From positions 62,001-126,000 of the forward strand of contig JBMYZR010000002.1 in the NCBI GenBank assembly GCA_049610565.1: DNA of 64,000 nucleotides, given 5' to 3'. The position numbers were made by a program, and so were the translations under genes. How positions within the stretch are numbered: the stretch's first letter is position 1; each line of letters starts with the position of its first letter. The notes under the pieces are model-generated. The model saw only the letters and a program-made list of their open reading frames with translations, did not search any database and was not told where the DNA came from. This document shows, one piece after another, positions 17,434 to 27,428 of this stretch. Source of the DNA: UBA8752 sp049610565. GTDB taxonomy: Bacteria; Bacteroidota; Bacteroidia; Flavobacteriales_D; Sanyastnellaceae.

Positions 17434-19482
17434 ATGCGCGCCGTCCTTCGTTCATACGGGGTTGCGCTCTGTGCCCTGACCCTCTGCTCCGGCATGCTGG
17501 CGCAGGACACGGACCCCTGCGAGGCGATGCCTTCCACCAAAGCGGCCAAGCTCATTGAGAAGGGCACCGACAAACGGAAGTACGACGCCGACAAGCGCCG
17601 GGGCTACCTGGAGGACGCCCTCGAAGAGGATGACACGGCGCTCGAGGCCGCTTTTGCCCTCGGCCTGCTCGCCCACACCGAGGCGAGGCGACATGGAGGC
17701 AACCTGTCCGAAGCGCGGTCCCTCCTCCTGTCGGTTCACGAGGCGTGCAGCCGATACAATGAAGAAGTGCCCTACACCTTGGGGGCCATCGCTTACGCGG
17801 AGGGCCGGCACCAGGACGCCCTCGACTGGTTCGACCGGTTCCTCCAATGGGAATCCCGAACCGGCCAACCCATTGCCCCCCGGAACCGCAAACGGATCGA
17901 GCAAGTGAACGAGGTCCTGCCGGAGCTCCAGTTTCTCCTCGAGTTCAACGCACACGCTGACGCGGCGCCTCCCCGGGTCCTGGCCGAGGTCGCCTCCCGC
18001 GATGCGGAATATCTGCCCGCCCTGTCCGCGGATGGCACCCTGCTGTTCTTCACCAGGGCCGGCGAACGCAAGGCCAAGGGCGACCTCGTCAGCAAGCCGT
18101 TTGAGGAATTCACCTGGGCCCGCCGGACTGGCCCTGCGACTCCATTCGACTCCGGGGTGCGATTGGAAGACCCGTTCAACCGCTCGGGCGGCTATGGCGG
18201 CGCCTCCATTTCCGTGGACAACCGGTCCCTGTATCTCGCCATCAAATCCCCTGCGCCAGGCAATCCGGAAAACGTGGACCTCTACAGCACCCGCTACAGC
18301 CTGATGGAGGACACCGGCGACGAACAGGTCTACCTGTGGACCGACCCCGAGCCCCTTTCCGCGCTCAACACGCCCGACGGCTGGGAGAGCCAACCCGCCA
18401 TCAGCCCGGATGGCCAGACGTTGTATTTCGCCGCGATCCGGCCGGGCACCACGCCGGACGAGCACGGCAACCCCACCATCGACGTTCTCGCCTCCCATTG
18501 GAACGGGACCCAATGGACGGAAGCGGTCGTCCTGCCGGCGCCCATCAACGGCCCCTACAGCGACAAGGCCCCCTTCCTGCATCCGGACGGCCGCACCCTC
18601 TACTTCGCCTCCAACCGGGATCCCGGCGGTGGCGGATACGACATCTGGATGTCCAAACTTGACAGCCTGAGCTCGCCCTTCGACGCGGGCGCCTGGTCTG
18701 CGCCCGTCAACCTCGGCACCCCGCTCAACACCGAGGGGGACGAACACGGACTCGTCATTTCAGCCGATGGCGCCACCGCCTACTTCTCCAGCCGGCGACC
18801 GGGAACCCAAGGCCTCGACATCATGACCTGGTCCCTGCCGGAATCGCTGAGGCCCCGTGCCTCCGTCGTGGTCCGCGGCCAACTCGACATCAGCGACGAC
18901 CTCCAAGACACCCCCATTGCGCTCGAGTTGCGGTACGCGCAAAGCCGACGCGCACAGGCCATCGACCTCGGAGACGACGGAGCCTATGCCGCCATTGTGG
19001 ACCTCGCTGCCGAGGAGGATGTGCTGCTGGTGGCCAAGGCCGATGGCGCAGCCTTCACGGCAGGACTCGTTGTCGACCGGGAAGACCCCTCACCCGCCCT
19101 CGTCAACGCCGACCTGACCATCCGGTCCGTGAGCGAGCGGGACGCCGCCTTTGAAATCGAGGACATCCACTACGCCACCGGTTCTGCGGTCATCGACCGG
19201 ACGAGTCGGCTGATGCTGGACCTCTTTGCTGAATACCTCATGGACACCGGGCTTTCCGTGGAAATCGGCGGACACACCGACGATGTCGGCCTCGACACCG
19301 ACAACCTCGCGTTGAGCCAAAGGCGGGCGGATGCCGTTCGGGACCACCTGGTCTCCGCCGGCGTCCCGGATGCCGGCCTGACAGCCCGCGGTTATGGGGA
19401 GTCGCGCCCTCGGGCAGACAATAGATCCGAAGCCGGCCGGGCCAAGAACCGGCGCACGGAATTCCGCATCCTGACGGACTGA
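17434..19482 (+). CDS. OmpA-family protein with TPR-like and PD40 propeller domains
   Basis: A predicted envelope protein of 682 residues. A signal peptide (MRAVLRSYGVALCALTLCSGMLAQ, i.e. cleavage after LAQ) is followed by an alpha-helical TPR-like region (about 35-170). A PD40/WD40-like beta-propeller follows (about 180-475), with blades such as SADGTLLFFTRAG, SPDGQTLYFAAIR, HPDGRTLYFASNRDPGGGG and SADGATAYFSSRRPG. Then come a short beta domain (about 475-560) and a C-terminal OmpA peptidoglycan-binding domain. The last contains IEIGGHTDDVG-type core (VEIGGHTDDVG), LSQRRADAV and NRRTEFRI. This domain order resembles PorE/OmpA proteins of Bacteroidota, some tied to gliding or type IX secretion; I cannot assign that role from sequence alone. 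The ATG at 17434 is 2 bases after the symporter stop; an earlier in-frame start lies inside the symporter gene and is rejected. Confidence 0.88.
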   Translation: MRAVLRSYGVALCALTLCSGMLAQDTDPCEAMPSTKAAKLIEKGTDKRKYDADKRRGYLEDALEEDDTALEAAFALGLLAHTEARRHGGNLSEARSLLLSVHEACSRYNEEVPYTLGAIAYAEGRHQDALDWFDRFLQWESRTGQPIAPRNRKRIEQVNEVLPELQFLLEFNAHADAAPPRVLAEVASRDAEYLPALSADGTLLFFTRAGERKAKGDLVSKPFEEFTWARRTGPATPFDSGVRLEDPFNRSGGYGGASISVDNRSLYLAIKSPAPGNPENVDLYSTRYSLMEDTGDEQVYLWTDPEPLSALNTPDGWESQPAISPDGQTLYFAAIRPGTTPDEHGNPTIDVLASHWNGTQWTEAVVLPAPINGPYSDKAPFLHPDGRTLYFASNRDPGGGGYDIWMSKLDSLSSPFDAGAWSAPVNLGTPLNTEGDEHGLVISADGATAYFSSRRPGTQGLDIMTWSLPESLRPRASVVVRGQLDISDDLQDTPIALELRYAQSRRAQAIDLGDDGAYAAIVDLAAEEDVLLVAKADGAAFTAGLVVDREDPSPALVNADLTIRSVSERDAAFEIEDIHYATGSAVIDRTSRLMLDLFAEYLMDTGLSVEIGGHTDDVGLDTDNLALSQRRADAVRDHLVSAGVPDAGLTARGYGESRPRADNRSEAGRAKNRRTEFRILTD

Positions 19483-19566
19483 TCGGCGGCACCCGCCGTC
19501 CGGCGTGGATAATTCGCAAAAAGTGGCCTCGGCCAGGTGCGCAAGGGCCCGATTTTCACGTTGTCC

Positions 19567-22500
19567 ATGCGCCACCCCATGATTCCAGCACCGCGCCCCA
19601 TTCCGATGGCCCTGATGCTCCTCGCCGCGAGCCTCTCCCTCCCCATCGGCGCCCAGACCACCGACCTCAACGGAGGCACCACGGTGTCCGCCACGGACCG
19701 TGAAGACCCCGGCTTGTACGACCGGGCCTTGCACCATTTCGAGCACGCCCAATACACCGCCGCCCTCGAAGGGTTCGACCGGTTCGTGAACAGCCCGCTC
19801 CGGGGCGACCAGTCTCATGGGGACGTCGAACGCCTCCAGCGCGTCGAAGCCGAATACCGCGCTTCCTTGTGCGCCATCTACCTCTTCCACAAGGATGCCG
19901 TTTGGCGCATCGACCGCTTCATCGCCCGCCATCCCGAATCCACCTGGGTCCCGAAACTTCACTGGGAGCTGGGCAATTACCAATACCGGCGCAAGAAATG
20001 GGGCAAGGCCCTCGAAGCCTTCGACCGGCTCAACCCGCGCAACCTCGGCAAGGTCCAGCGGGTGGAATTCCATTTCAAGCGCGGTCACGCCCGGTTCGAA
20101 CACGGCCAACTTGAAGCCGCCCGAGGCGACCTGCTCAAGGTCACCGGCGGATCGGATGCGCGCCCCGAGTTCCTCGAGGCCGCCCGCTATTACCTCGCCC
20201 ACATCGCCTATGCCGAGGACCGGCTCACCACCGCGCTGAGCGAATTCGAGGCACTCGCCTCCGTGGACGCCTTCCGCGATGCCGTCCCCGTCTACATCGC
20301 GCAGATCCTCCACAAACTGGACCGGCATGAAGACCTGGCCGACCGGATTCCGGGATGGCTGGGGGGCGAGGCCGACCTGCGGGAAGCGGACCGCATCGAG
20401 CTCGAGCGACTTCTCGGTACCGCGCTGTTCCACCTTGGCCGCTGTCCGGAAGCCGAGGCGCACCTCGAAGCGGCGTGGAATGGCATGGACACCCGGGACA
20501 AGTCGCCGGGGTTCAGCTACATCGTCGGGTCCTGTCGCCTGAACAACGGTCATCCCCAGGAGGCCATCCTCGCCCTGATGCGCGCCACCGGCGAAGGAGA
20601 CCGGCTCGAGCAATACGCCACCCACGCCATGGGCCGGGCCTATCTGGCCAACGGCGAAAAACCGAAGGCCCAGACCGCCTTTGCCCGGGCCGCCACCTTT
20701 GACCACGACCTCGAAGTCCGGGAGGACGCCCTCTTCAACCACGCCAAACTGGCCTTCGAAACGGACTTCAACCCCTTCAACGACGCCATCGCCGCCTTCG
20801 AGCAATACCTCGAGGAATACCCGGACAGCCCCCGGCGGGACGAAGCGTACGGCTTCCTCCTGGATGTCTACCTGACCACCCGCAACCACGAACGGGCCCT
20901 CGATGCGCTCGACCGCATCCAGCGGAAGTCACCGCGGGAGAAGCAAGCCTATCAAGGCCTGGCCTACAACCACGGCGTGGACCTCTACCGTTCGGGAAAG
21001 CCCGCCGAGGCCGACGCGTATTTCTCCCGGAGCCGCACCTTCCCCGAAGACAACACCCTGGCCGCCGAAAGCCACTTCTGGCAGGGAGAAATCGCGATGA
21101 AGGCCGGGCGGGACGCCGTGGCCCTGAGCCATTACCGGGCCTTCCTCAATGCACCCGGCGCCTTTGGGTCGGAGCAGTATGACGAGGGGGAATACGGGGC
21201 GGCCTACGCCCTGTTCCGACAGCAGAAATACCGGGATGCGCAGGTGGGCTTCCGCAAGTATGTGGATGCCACGGCCGGCTCGGAAACGGGCGGTCACCGC
21301 GCGGACGCCTTCCTCCGCATTGGAGACTGCTTCTACATCGACAAGGACTACGACCGCGCCATCGAAGCGTACGATCGCGCGCTCGAGGCCAACACGACCC
21401 AACAGCAGTATGCCGGCTACCAGCGCGCCCGTTGCCTCGGCCTCGACGGTCAACTGGATGCTTCCGTGGCCGGAATGAACGGTCTGCTCGGCGCCTTCCC
21501 GGAAACCACCTTCAAGGGAGACGCCCTCACCGCCATCGGCAAGGCTGAGATCGAACGGGACCGGATGGCCGCCGCCAAGGCCGCCTTCGACCGGATCCGG
21601 ACCGAACTCCCCGGCAGCGCCTATGCCAAGAACGCCCTCGTCGACCTCGCCCTCATCGCCATCAAGCAGGGCCGCGAGGAGGACGCCCTCTCCCTCTGGC
21701 AGACCATTTCCACGACCTATCCGGATGACGACGTCACCAAGGACGCCTTCCTGTTGGTGGAGCCCTTGCTGGTCGACCGCGGTCAACTCGATGCCTTGCC
21801 GGACATCGTGGGGCTGTCGGACGATGACATCGCCGAGAAGACCTTCGCCGCTGCGCAAGATTTGGCCTTGTCGGGCCAATGCGAAGCGGCCATGCCCAAG
21901 CTGCAGGCCTTCCTCGACAAGCACCCGGAGAGTGTGCGTGTGACCGCTGCCCGTTACCACCTCGGCCAATGTCAATTCGAGGCGGAGCAGTTCGACGAAG
22001 CCCTCCTCACCCTGGAATCCGTCATCGAGGGTCCGCTGAGCGATTATCACGAATCCGCCCTCGTCCTCGCGGCCACCCTGCGGTTCAACCGCGAAGAATG
22101 GACCGAAGCGCTGGGCCATTACCAACGTCTGGAAACCGTGGCGACCCTGAAGCGCCACGTGCTCGAAGCCCGCATCGGCATCATGCGCTGCAGCCGCGAA
22201 CTGGGAGATGCCGACACGGTGCTGGACTACGTCGGGCCCATCCTCGATGACCCGGAAACCCCGGACGACATCGTGCTGGCCGCCCGATACAACCGCGCCC
22301 TGCTGCTTCTCGATCGCACCCCGGAAGACGCCCGCCCGGACCTCGAATGGTTGGCGGCCGATGGGCCGCACGCCGAAGAAGCCACCCACCACCTTGTGGC
22401 CCTGACCCTCGACGCCGGCGACGCCGAAGCCTGTCAAGCGGCCGTGTTTGCCCAACTCAACCGCTTCGGTGGCGGCAGCGATTGGGCCAACCGCAGCTTC

Positions 22501-22704
22501 CTCCTGCTCGCCGAATCCTACATCGTCCAGGAAGACTACTTCCAGGCCCGCACCACCGTCGAACAACTGCAGGCCAACATCTCCGAGCCATGGGTGCAGG
22601 ACGCTTGCCTGGACCTGCTCGACCGGATTGCCCAGCTCGAAAACCCGCCGGCTCCGGTCGACACCACCGACGTGGAGATCACCCCCCAACCCGACAACGA
22701 ATGA
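19567..22704 (+). CDS. Large exported TPR protein
   Basis: A 1045-residue protein made almost entirely of tetratricopeptide-like helical hairpins after an N-terminal signal sequence (PMALMLLAASLSLPIGAQ). Repeats recur about every 34-36 residues, for example YDRALHHFEHAQYTAALEGF, KKWGKALEAFDRL, DYDRAIEAYDRALEANTT and EQFDEALLTLESV. No catalytic motif is seen; it is probably a periplasmic or outer-membrane-associated scaffold. The start is uncertain: ATG 19567 is used here, while GTG 19537 and ATG 19579 are alternatives. It overlaps the downstream barrel gene as ATGA, and an OmpA protein gene lies 84 bases upstream. A long TPR protein next to an outer-membrane barrel is a pairing I recall as recurrent in Bacteroidota, with unknown function. 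Confidence 0.85.
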   Translation: MRHPMIPAPRPIPMALMLLAASLSLPIGAQTTDLNGGTTVSATDREDPGLYDRALHHFEHAQYTAALEGFDRFVNSPLRGDQSHGDVERLQRVEAEYRASLCAIYLFHKDAVWRIDRFIARHPESTWVPKLHWELGNYQYRRKKWGKALEAFDRLNPRNLGKVQRVEFHFKRGHARFEHGQLEAARGDLLKVTGGSDARPEFLEAARYYLAHIAYAEDRLTTALSEFEALASVDAFRDAVPVYIAQILHKLDRHEDLADRIPGWLGGEADLREADRIELERLLGTALFHLGRCPEAEAHLEAAWNGMDTRDKSPGFSYIVGSCRLNNGHPQEAILALMRATGEGDRLEQYATHAMGRAYLANGEKPKAQTAFARAATFDHDLEVREDALFNHAKLAFETDFNPFNDAIAAFEQYLEEYPDSPRRDEAYGFLLDVYLTTRNHERALDALDRIQRKSPREKQAYQGLAYNHGVDLYRSGKPAEADAYFSRSRTFPEDNTLAAESHFWQGEIAMKAGRDAVALSHYRAFLNAPGAFGSEQYDEGEYGAAYALFRQQKYRDAQVGFRKYVDATAGSETGGHRADAFLRIGDCFYIDKDYDRAIEAYDRALEANTTQQQYAGYQRARCLGLDGQLDASVAGMNGLLGAFPETTFKGDALTAIGKAEIERDRMAAAKAAFDRIRTELPGSAYAKNALVDLALIAIKQGREEDALSLWQTISTTYPDDDVTKDAFLLVEPLLVDRGQLDALPDIVGLSDDDIAEKTFAAAQDLALSGQCEAAMPKLQAFLDKHPESVRVTAARYHLGQCQFEAEQFDEALLTLESVIEGPLSDYHESALVLAATLRFNREEWTEALGHYQRLETVATLKRHVLEARIGIMRCSRELGDADTVLDYVGPILDDPETPDDIVLAARYNRALLLLDRTPEDARPDLEWLAADGPHAEEATHHLVALTLDAGDAEACQAAVFAQLNRFGGGSDWANRSFLLLAESYIVQEDYFQARTTVEQLQANISEPWVQDACLDLLDRIAQLENPPAPVDTTDVEITPQPDNE

Positions 22705-24551
22705 AGCGCCATCCACACCCCTTCTGCGCGAAGGCCGTCGCCGGACTCCTCGCCATCGCCCTTCCCCTCGGTTCGGTCTGGGGACAAGACAGCCTGCAGG
22801 TCACCTTCGTCGGCGACCGGGAACTCGAAGTGCGCGATGTGGTCAAGCCCGCATCGAGCCCCACCCGTGTGGACCTCGGCATGGCGAAACCGACCATCAA
22901 CTACGCCCCGATCGCCAAGTCCATCGCACCGGTCACCCAAGTCCGGACCATCGAGCCGTTTGCCGTGCGCATGGACGCGCCGCTTCCCCGACTGTATGCC
23001 GGCTACGCCAAGGGCGGATTCGGCCTCTACACCTCCCCGTTTGCCGACATCCACTACGGGGAAACACAGAGCCGGAAAGGCAGCTGGGGTGTCAATCTGG
23101 TGCACCGAAGTTCCGCAGGGTCCACCGGTCAAGTGGACAGCCTCGGGCTCGATGAAGGATGGTCCCACAACGTTCTTCAGGGGCACTACAAGCGGTTCAT
23201 CGACCGAAGCAGCCTCACCTTCGAAGGTGGCGTCCAACGGGACGCATGGGGCATTCACGGCCTGGACCTGTCGATGGTCGACCCCATCACATTTTCAGCA
23301 CCTGACAGCCGACAGACCTATTCCCGTGTCTACACCACGGCGCGCCTTCAGAACCACCAGCGGGACAGCACCAAGGTCCAACGGGACCTGCAGCTCACCA
23401 CATCCAGGCTCACCCTCGGCCTCAGCCCGGTTCCGGCCAACGCAGCCATGCCCGAGATCCTGCTCAGCCCCGGTCGGGAGAACCTGGTCACGGCCACAGG
23501 CGCGTTCCAGACCTGGCGGGATGACGCACTGTTGAGCCTCAGCCTCGAAGGCCACCTCATCGGCTCCCAGATCGACGCCCAAGGCGATTCGACCGCTGCC
23601 CCCTTGACTCGCAATTCGGCCCTCGTCGGCGCCGTGCCCACCATCACCAAAGAGCGCGGCGCCTATAAGGTGCGCGTCGGCGCCGGGCTCTGGGTGGACG
23701 CTCGGGGCCGCCAGGCCTTCCACTTCTACCCGACGGCCGAGGTCCGGTTCCGCCTGCTCGATGACGTGTTCGTGCCCTACGGTGGCGTCGATGGCGGCAT
23801 GCAGCGGAACGCCCTTCACGACCTCGTCCAGGAGAACCCGTGGTTTGACGCCCGCTTCAACGCCGGGGCCGATGCACTCCGGGGCACCCTGCAGAACACC
23901 AACCGCGCGCTGGAGGTCTATGGCGGACTCCGTGGCAAATTCACCCGGGACCTGGCCTTCAACGCCCAAGCCCGCACCGTCACCTACCGGGACTTTGGGT
24001 ACTGGGTCAACGAGCCGGGACTGGACAGCACCGGCCAGCGCTTCAGCTTGGCCTTCGACACCCTCACCGTCGCCAGTGTCATCGGCGAAGCGGCCTACCG
24101 GGGCCGCGGCCCCCTGGAACTGGAAGCCCGCGCCGAATTCCACACCTATGGAACGGGCACCCAACCTCATGCCTGGTACCAACCGCGCACCCGCATTTCC
24201 GGCTCCGCCCGGTGGAACCTCGACGAGCTGCTCTTTCTCGAAGCGGGCATTGACATTGTCGGCGCTCGCTACGCCCCCTCCCGGACACCCTTTGCCGCCG
24301 TTGCTGGAGATCAGGAGGACGCACAGACCGCCGGAGAATTGCTGACCGCCCCCGTGTTCGGAGGGACCGATCCGGTCTACGCGCGGAAATTGCCGGCCTA
24401 CACAGCCCTGGACATCGGCGTGGAATACCGCTACAACGCCCGGCTGGCCTTGGGTTTGGACGCATCCGGCCCGCTCGGGAAGACCCAGATTTTCAACGGG
24501 TACAACGCCCAGCGGTTCCAGGTCATGATGTGGGCGGGATATCGCTTCTGA
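22701..24551 (+). CDS. Outer-membrane beta-barrel protein without plug domain
   Basis: A predicted exported protein of 616 residues. The signal peptide MKRHPHPFCAKAVAGLLAIA...SVWGQ is followed by about 80 periplasmic residues and then many amphipathic strands separated by short turns. Examples are LYAGYAKGGFGLYTSPFADI, WGVNLVHRSSAG, RSSLTFEGGVQRDAWG and FTRDLAFNAQARTVTYRDFG. The last residues (RFQVMMWAGYRF) form a terminal strand ending in Phe, typical of proteins inserted by BamA. No TonB box or plug is recognisable, so I do not call it a TonB-dependent receptor, though annotation pipelines may. Its ATG overlaps the stop of the TPR gene (ATGA), indicating coupled synthesis. Ligand and function are unknown. 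Confidence 0.8.
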   Translation: MKRHPHPFCAKAVAGLLAIALPLGSVWGQDSLQVTFVGDRELEVRDVVKPASSPTRVDLGMAKPTINYAPIAKSIAPVTQVRTIEPFAVRMDAPLPRLYAGYAKGGFGLYTSPFADIHYGETQSRKGSWGVNLVHRSSAGSTGQVDSLGLDEGWSHNVLQGHYKRFIDRSSLTFEGGVQRDAWGIHGLDLSMVDPITFSAPDSRQTYSRVYTTARLQNHQRDSTKVQRDLQLTTSRLTLGLSPVPANAAMPEILLSPGRENLVTATGAFQTWRDDALLSLSLEGHLIGSQIDAQGDSTAAPLTRNSALVGAVPTITKERGAYKVRVGAGLWVDARGRQAFHFYPTAEVRFRLLDDVFVPYGGVDGGMQRNALHDLVQENPWFDARFNAGADALRGTLQNTNRALEVYGGLRGKFTRDLAFNAQARTVTYRDFGYWVNEPGLDSTGQRFSLAFDTLTVASVIGEAAYRGRGPLELEARAEFHTYGTGTQPHAWYQPRTRISGSARWNLDELLFLEAGIDIVGARYAPSRTPFAAVAGDQEDAQTAGELLTAPVFGGTDPVYARKLPAYTALDIGVEYRYNARLALGLDASGPLGKTQIFNGYNAQRFQVMMWAGYRF

Positions 24552-24647
24552 GTCGCCGTCCACAAAACGGTGGGCAAACCGCACAAAAGTGTTGAAAACA
24601 CAGGCGTTTCAGCACCCCTGAAATCGGGCCGCCGGGACTCCACGGGT

Positions 24648-24655
24648 TATCTTCG
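24648..24655 (+). promoter_or_regulatory. -7-type promoter element for gyrB
   Basis: TATCTTCG, one change from TAnnTTTG, 23 bases before the gyrB ATG. Two small inverted repeats lie upstream in the same gap (GTGTTgaaAACAC at 24589-24601 and TTTCAGcacccCTGAAA at 24607-24623). They could be regulatory, or could help end transcription from the barrel gene. Confidence 0.4.
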
Positions 24656-24678
24656 CCAGACGCCAAAAAGCGCGGAGC

Positions 24679-26628
24679 ATGAGCGAAGAGAAGAAGCACA
24701 ACTACGGCGCGGACAGCATCCAGGCCCTCGAAGGGATGGAGCACGTCCGCAAGCGTCCCTCGATGTACATCGGCGATGTCGGTGTTCGGGGTCTGCACCA
24801 CCTCGTCTACGAGGTGGTCGACAACTCCATCGACGAGGCGCTGGCCGGACACTGTGACACCATTGACGTGGCCATCACCGAGTCCAACGGGATCACCGTG
24901 CACGACAACGGCCGGGGCATCCCGGTGGCCATCCACAGCAAGGAAGGCGTCAGCGCCCTGGAGGTCGTCATGACCAAGATTGGTGCCGGCGGAAAATTCG
25001 ACAAGGACAGCTACAAGGTCTCCGGTGGTCTCCACGGCGTCGGTGTCAGCTGCGTCAACGCCCTCTCTACCCACCTCCGCGCTGAGGTCCACAGGGATGG
25101 CAAAGTCTGGGAGCAGGAATACAGCCGGGGCAAGGCGACCTACCCCACCCGTGAGATCGGCACCACCGACCGCACGGGAACTTCTGTCACCTTCCAGCCT
25201 GACCCGGAGATCTTCAACGACACGCTGGAGTACAGCTACGACACACTGGCCCGCCGCCTGCGGGAATTGAGCTTCCTCAACAAGGGCATCACCCTGACCC
25301 TCACCGACGAGCGCAACCACGACGAGGAGGGCAACCCCATCCGCGAACGGTTCCACAGTGAGACCGGTCTGCAGGAGTTCTGCACCTACATCGACCAGAA
25401 CCGGGAGCAGCTCATCAAGGACGTCATCCACATGGAGGGCGAGGTCAACGACATTCCCGTCGAAGTGGCCATGGTGTACAACACCTCCTTCAACGAGAGC
25501 CTGCACAGCTACGTCAACAACATCAACACCCACGAAGGCGGAACGCACCTGAGCGGTTTCCGTCGGGGATTGACCAACACGCTGAAGAAGTACGCCGAGG
25601 AGTCCGGCATGCTGGACAAGCTCAAGTTCGACATCAGCGGTGACGACTTCCGCGAAGGCCTGACCGCCATCGTGAGCGTCAAGGTGATGGAGCCCCAGTT
25701 CGAGGGCCAGACCAAGACCAAACTCGGCAACAAGGAAGTCACCGCCCCAGTGTCCCAGGCGGTGAGCACCATGCTCCGCGACTACCTCGAGGAAAACCCC
25801 AACGACGCCAAGACCATCGTCCAAAAGGTCATCCTCGCCGCCCAGGCCCGACACGCCGCGCGCAAGGCCCGCGAGATGGTCCAGCGCAAGACCGTCATGG
25901 GCGGATCCGGACTGCCCGGCAAACTGGCGGACTGTTCCGAAAAGGATCCGGCCATGTGCGAGGTTTTCCTGGTTGAGGGTGACTCCGCTGGAGGAACCGC
26001 CAAGCAGGGCCGCGACCGGATTTTCCAGGCCATCCTTCCCCTGCGAGGCAAGATCCTCAACGTGGAGAAGGCCATGCACCACAAGATCTTCGAGAACGAG
26101 GAAATCAAGAACATCTACACGGCCCTCGGCGTGACCGTGGGCACGGAAGAGGACGAGCGCGCGCTCAACATGTCCAAGCTCCGTTACCACAAGGTCGTGA
26201 TCATGTGTGACGCCGACGTAGACGGCAGCCACATTGAGACGCTCATCCTCACCTTCTTCTTCCGCCACATGAAGGAGTTGATCGAAAACGGCTACGTGTA
26301 CATCGCGACGCCTCCGTTGTACCTCGTGAAGCGGGGCTCCAAGCAAGGCTATGCGTGGGACGACGACCAACGCGACCGGCTCATCGCCGAATACCGTGGC
26401 AAGAGCGACGCCGCCGTGGGCGTACAGCGCTACAAGGGTCTCGGTGAGATGAACGCAGAGCAACTCTGGGACACCACCATGAATCCCGAGAACCGCACGC
26501 TGCGCCAGGTGACCATCGAGAACGCCGCCGAGAGCGACAACATCTTCTCCATGCTCATGGGGGATGACGTGCCGCCCCGCCGCGAGTTCATCGAGGCCAA
26601 CGCCAAATACGCCAACATCGACGCGTGA
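24679..26628 (+). CDS. gyrB: DNA gyrase subunit B
   Basis: The ATPase and Toprim subunit of DNA gyrase; with GyrA it introduces negative supercoils. The 649-residue protein has the GHKL ATP-binding blocks EVVDNSIDEAL, DNGRGIPV, GLHGVGVSCVNALS and the transducer QTKTKLGN. The Toprim domain starts near residue 430 with FLVEGDSAGGTAKQGRDR and has the DADVDGSHI metal motif near residue 513. The C-terminal PLYLVKRG, RYKGLGEMN and NPENRTLRQV blocks are complete. Its length (about 650) is the short form lacking the large enterobacterial insertion, as usual in Bacteroidota. The stop overlaps the GTG start of the next gene. Confidence 0.98.
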   Translation: MSEEKKHNYGADSIQALEGMEHVRKRPSMYIGDVGVRGLHHLVYEVVDNSIDEALAGHCDTIDVAITESNGITVHDNGRGIPVAIHSKEGVSALEVVMTKIGAGGKFDKDSYKVSGGLHGVGVSCVNALSTHLRAEVHRDGKVWEQEYSRGKATYPTREIGTTDRTGTSVTFQPDPEIFNDTLEYSYDTLARRLRELSFLNKGITLTLTDERNHDEEGNPIRERFHSETGLQEFCTYIDQNREQLIKDVIHMEGEVNDIPVEVAMVYNTSFNESLHSYVNNINTHEGGTHLSGFRRGLTNTLKKYAEESGMLDKLKFDISGDDFREGLTAIVSVKVMEPQFEGQTKTKLGNKEVTAPVSQAVSTMLRDYLEENPNDAKTIVQKVILAAQARHAARKAREMVQRKTVMGGSGLPGKLADCSEKDPAMCEVFLVEGDSAGGTAKQGRDRIFQAILPLRGKILNVEKAMHHKIFENEEIKNIYTALGVTVGTEEDERALNMSKLRYHKVVIMCDADVDGSHIETLILTFFFRHMKELIENGYVYIATPPLYLVKRGSKQGYAWDDDQRDRLIAEYRGKSDAAVGVQRYKGLGEMNAEQLWDTTMNPENRTLRQVTIENAAESDNIFSMLMGDDVPPRREFIEANAKYANIDA

Positions 26629-27413
26629 CCCCTGCGCGCCGAACGGTCTGGATCACCGGTGCCTCCTCGGGCATTGGACAGGCCGTGGCGCGGGCTTGTT
26701 TCCACCGCGGTGACCGCCTCATCCTCTCCGCCCGCCGCAGCGAGGTCCTCAACGCCTTGTGTGATGACCTCGGCACCGACGACGCGCTCATCGTCCCCTT
26801 CGACCTCGCCCATACCGAGGGCCTGTCCGAACAAGTCAATCAAACGTGGAACGCAGCGGGCGGTGTGGACGTCGTCATCCACTGCGGCGGCATCAGCCAA
26901 CGCAGCCTCATCATCGACACGGATGAATCGGTCGACCGGACGATGATGGAGGTCAATTACTTCGGCACCCTCGCCTTCACCCGGGCCCTCCTTCCCCACA
27001 TGATCGCGACCGGGGGCGGCCACTTCGCTGTGGTCACCAGCGTCATGGGGCTTTTCTCGGCCCCCTTGCGCTCAGGCTATGCCGGCGCCAAGCACGCCAT
27101 GCACGGATGGTTCGAAGCGCTCCGAGCCGAACACCATGACGACGGCATCCGCGTCACGATGGTGTCCCCCGGATATGTCCGCACCGCGATTTCGTTGAAT
27201 GCCCTGACTGGGGATGGCACGCCGCAAGGCACCATGGACAACGCCACGGACAACGGCATCACCCCCGAGCGCTGCGCCCACGTGATTCTCCGCGGCATCG
27301 ACCGCAACCGCGCACTGGTCACGCCTGGCAAAAAAGAAGTGCTGGGATACTGGCTCGCCCGGTTTGCTCCGAATCTCCTTCGGCGCATCGCACGCCGTGC
27401 CTCAGTCACCTGA
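26625..27413 (+). CDS. Short-chain dehydrogenase/reductase
   Basis: A 262-residue NAD(P)-dependent oxidoreductase of the classical SDR type; substrate unknown. The cofactor motif TGASSGIGQA is near residue 12, the NAG-like position reads HCGGIS, and the catalytic Ser and YxxxK appear in VTSVMGLFS and SGYAGAKHAMHG. The C-terminal PGYVRTAIS follows the pattern of DHRS7/short-chain reductases acting on lipophilic substrates. Start GTG 26625 overlaps the gyrB stop (GTGA), so translation is coupled to gyrase B, with no obvious functional link. It is convergent with the methyltransferase gene 15 bases downstream. Confidence 0.92.
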   Translation: MTPARRTVWITGASSGIGQAVARACFHRGDRLILSARRSEVLNALCDDLGTDDALIVPFDLAHTEGLSEQVNQTWNAAGGVDVVIHCGGISQRSLIIDTDESVDRTMMEVNYFGTLAFTRALLPHMIATGGGHFAVVTSVMGLFSAPLRSGYAGAKHAMHGWFEALRAEHHDDGIRVTMVSPGYVRTAISLNALTGDGTPQGTMDNATDNGITPERCAHVILRGIDRNRALVTPGKKEVLGYWLARFAPNLLRRIARRASVT

Positions 27414-27428
27414 CGCCGAGCGACCGCC

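Noticed and set aside
22347..22700. Longer start for the outer-membrane barrel
   Set aside because: It overlaps the TPR gene in another frame and would bury the signal peptide; the ATG at 22701 gives an ATGA overlap.
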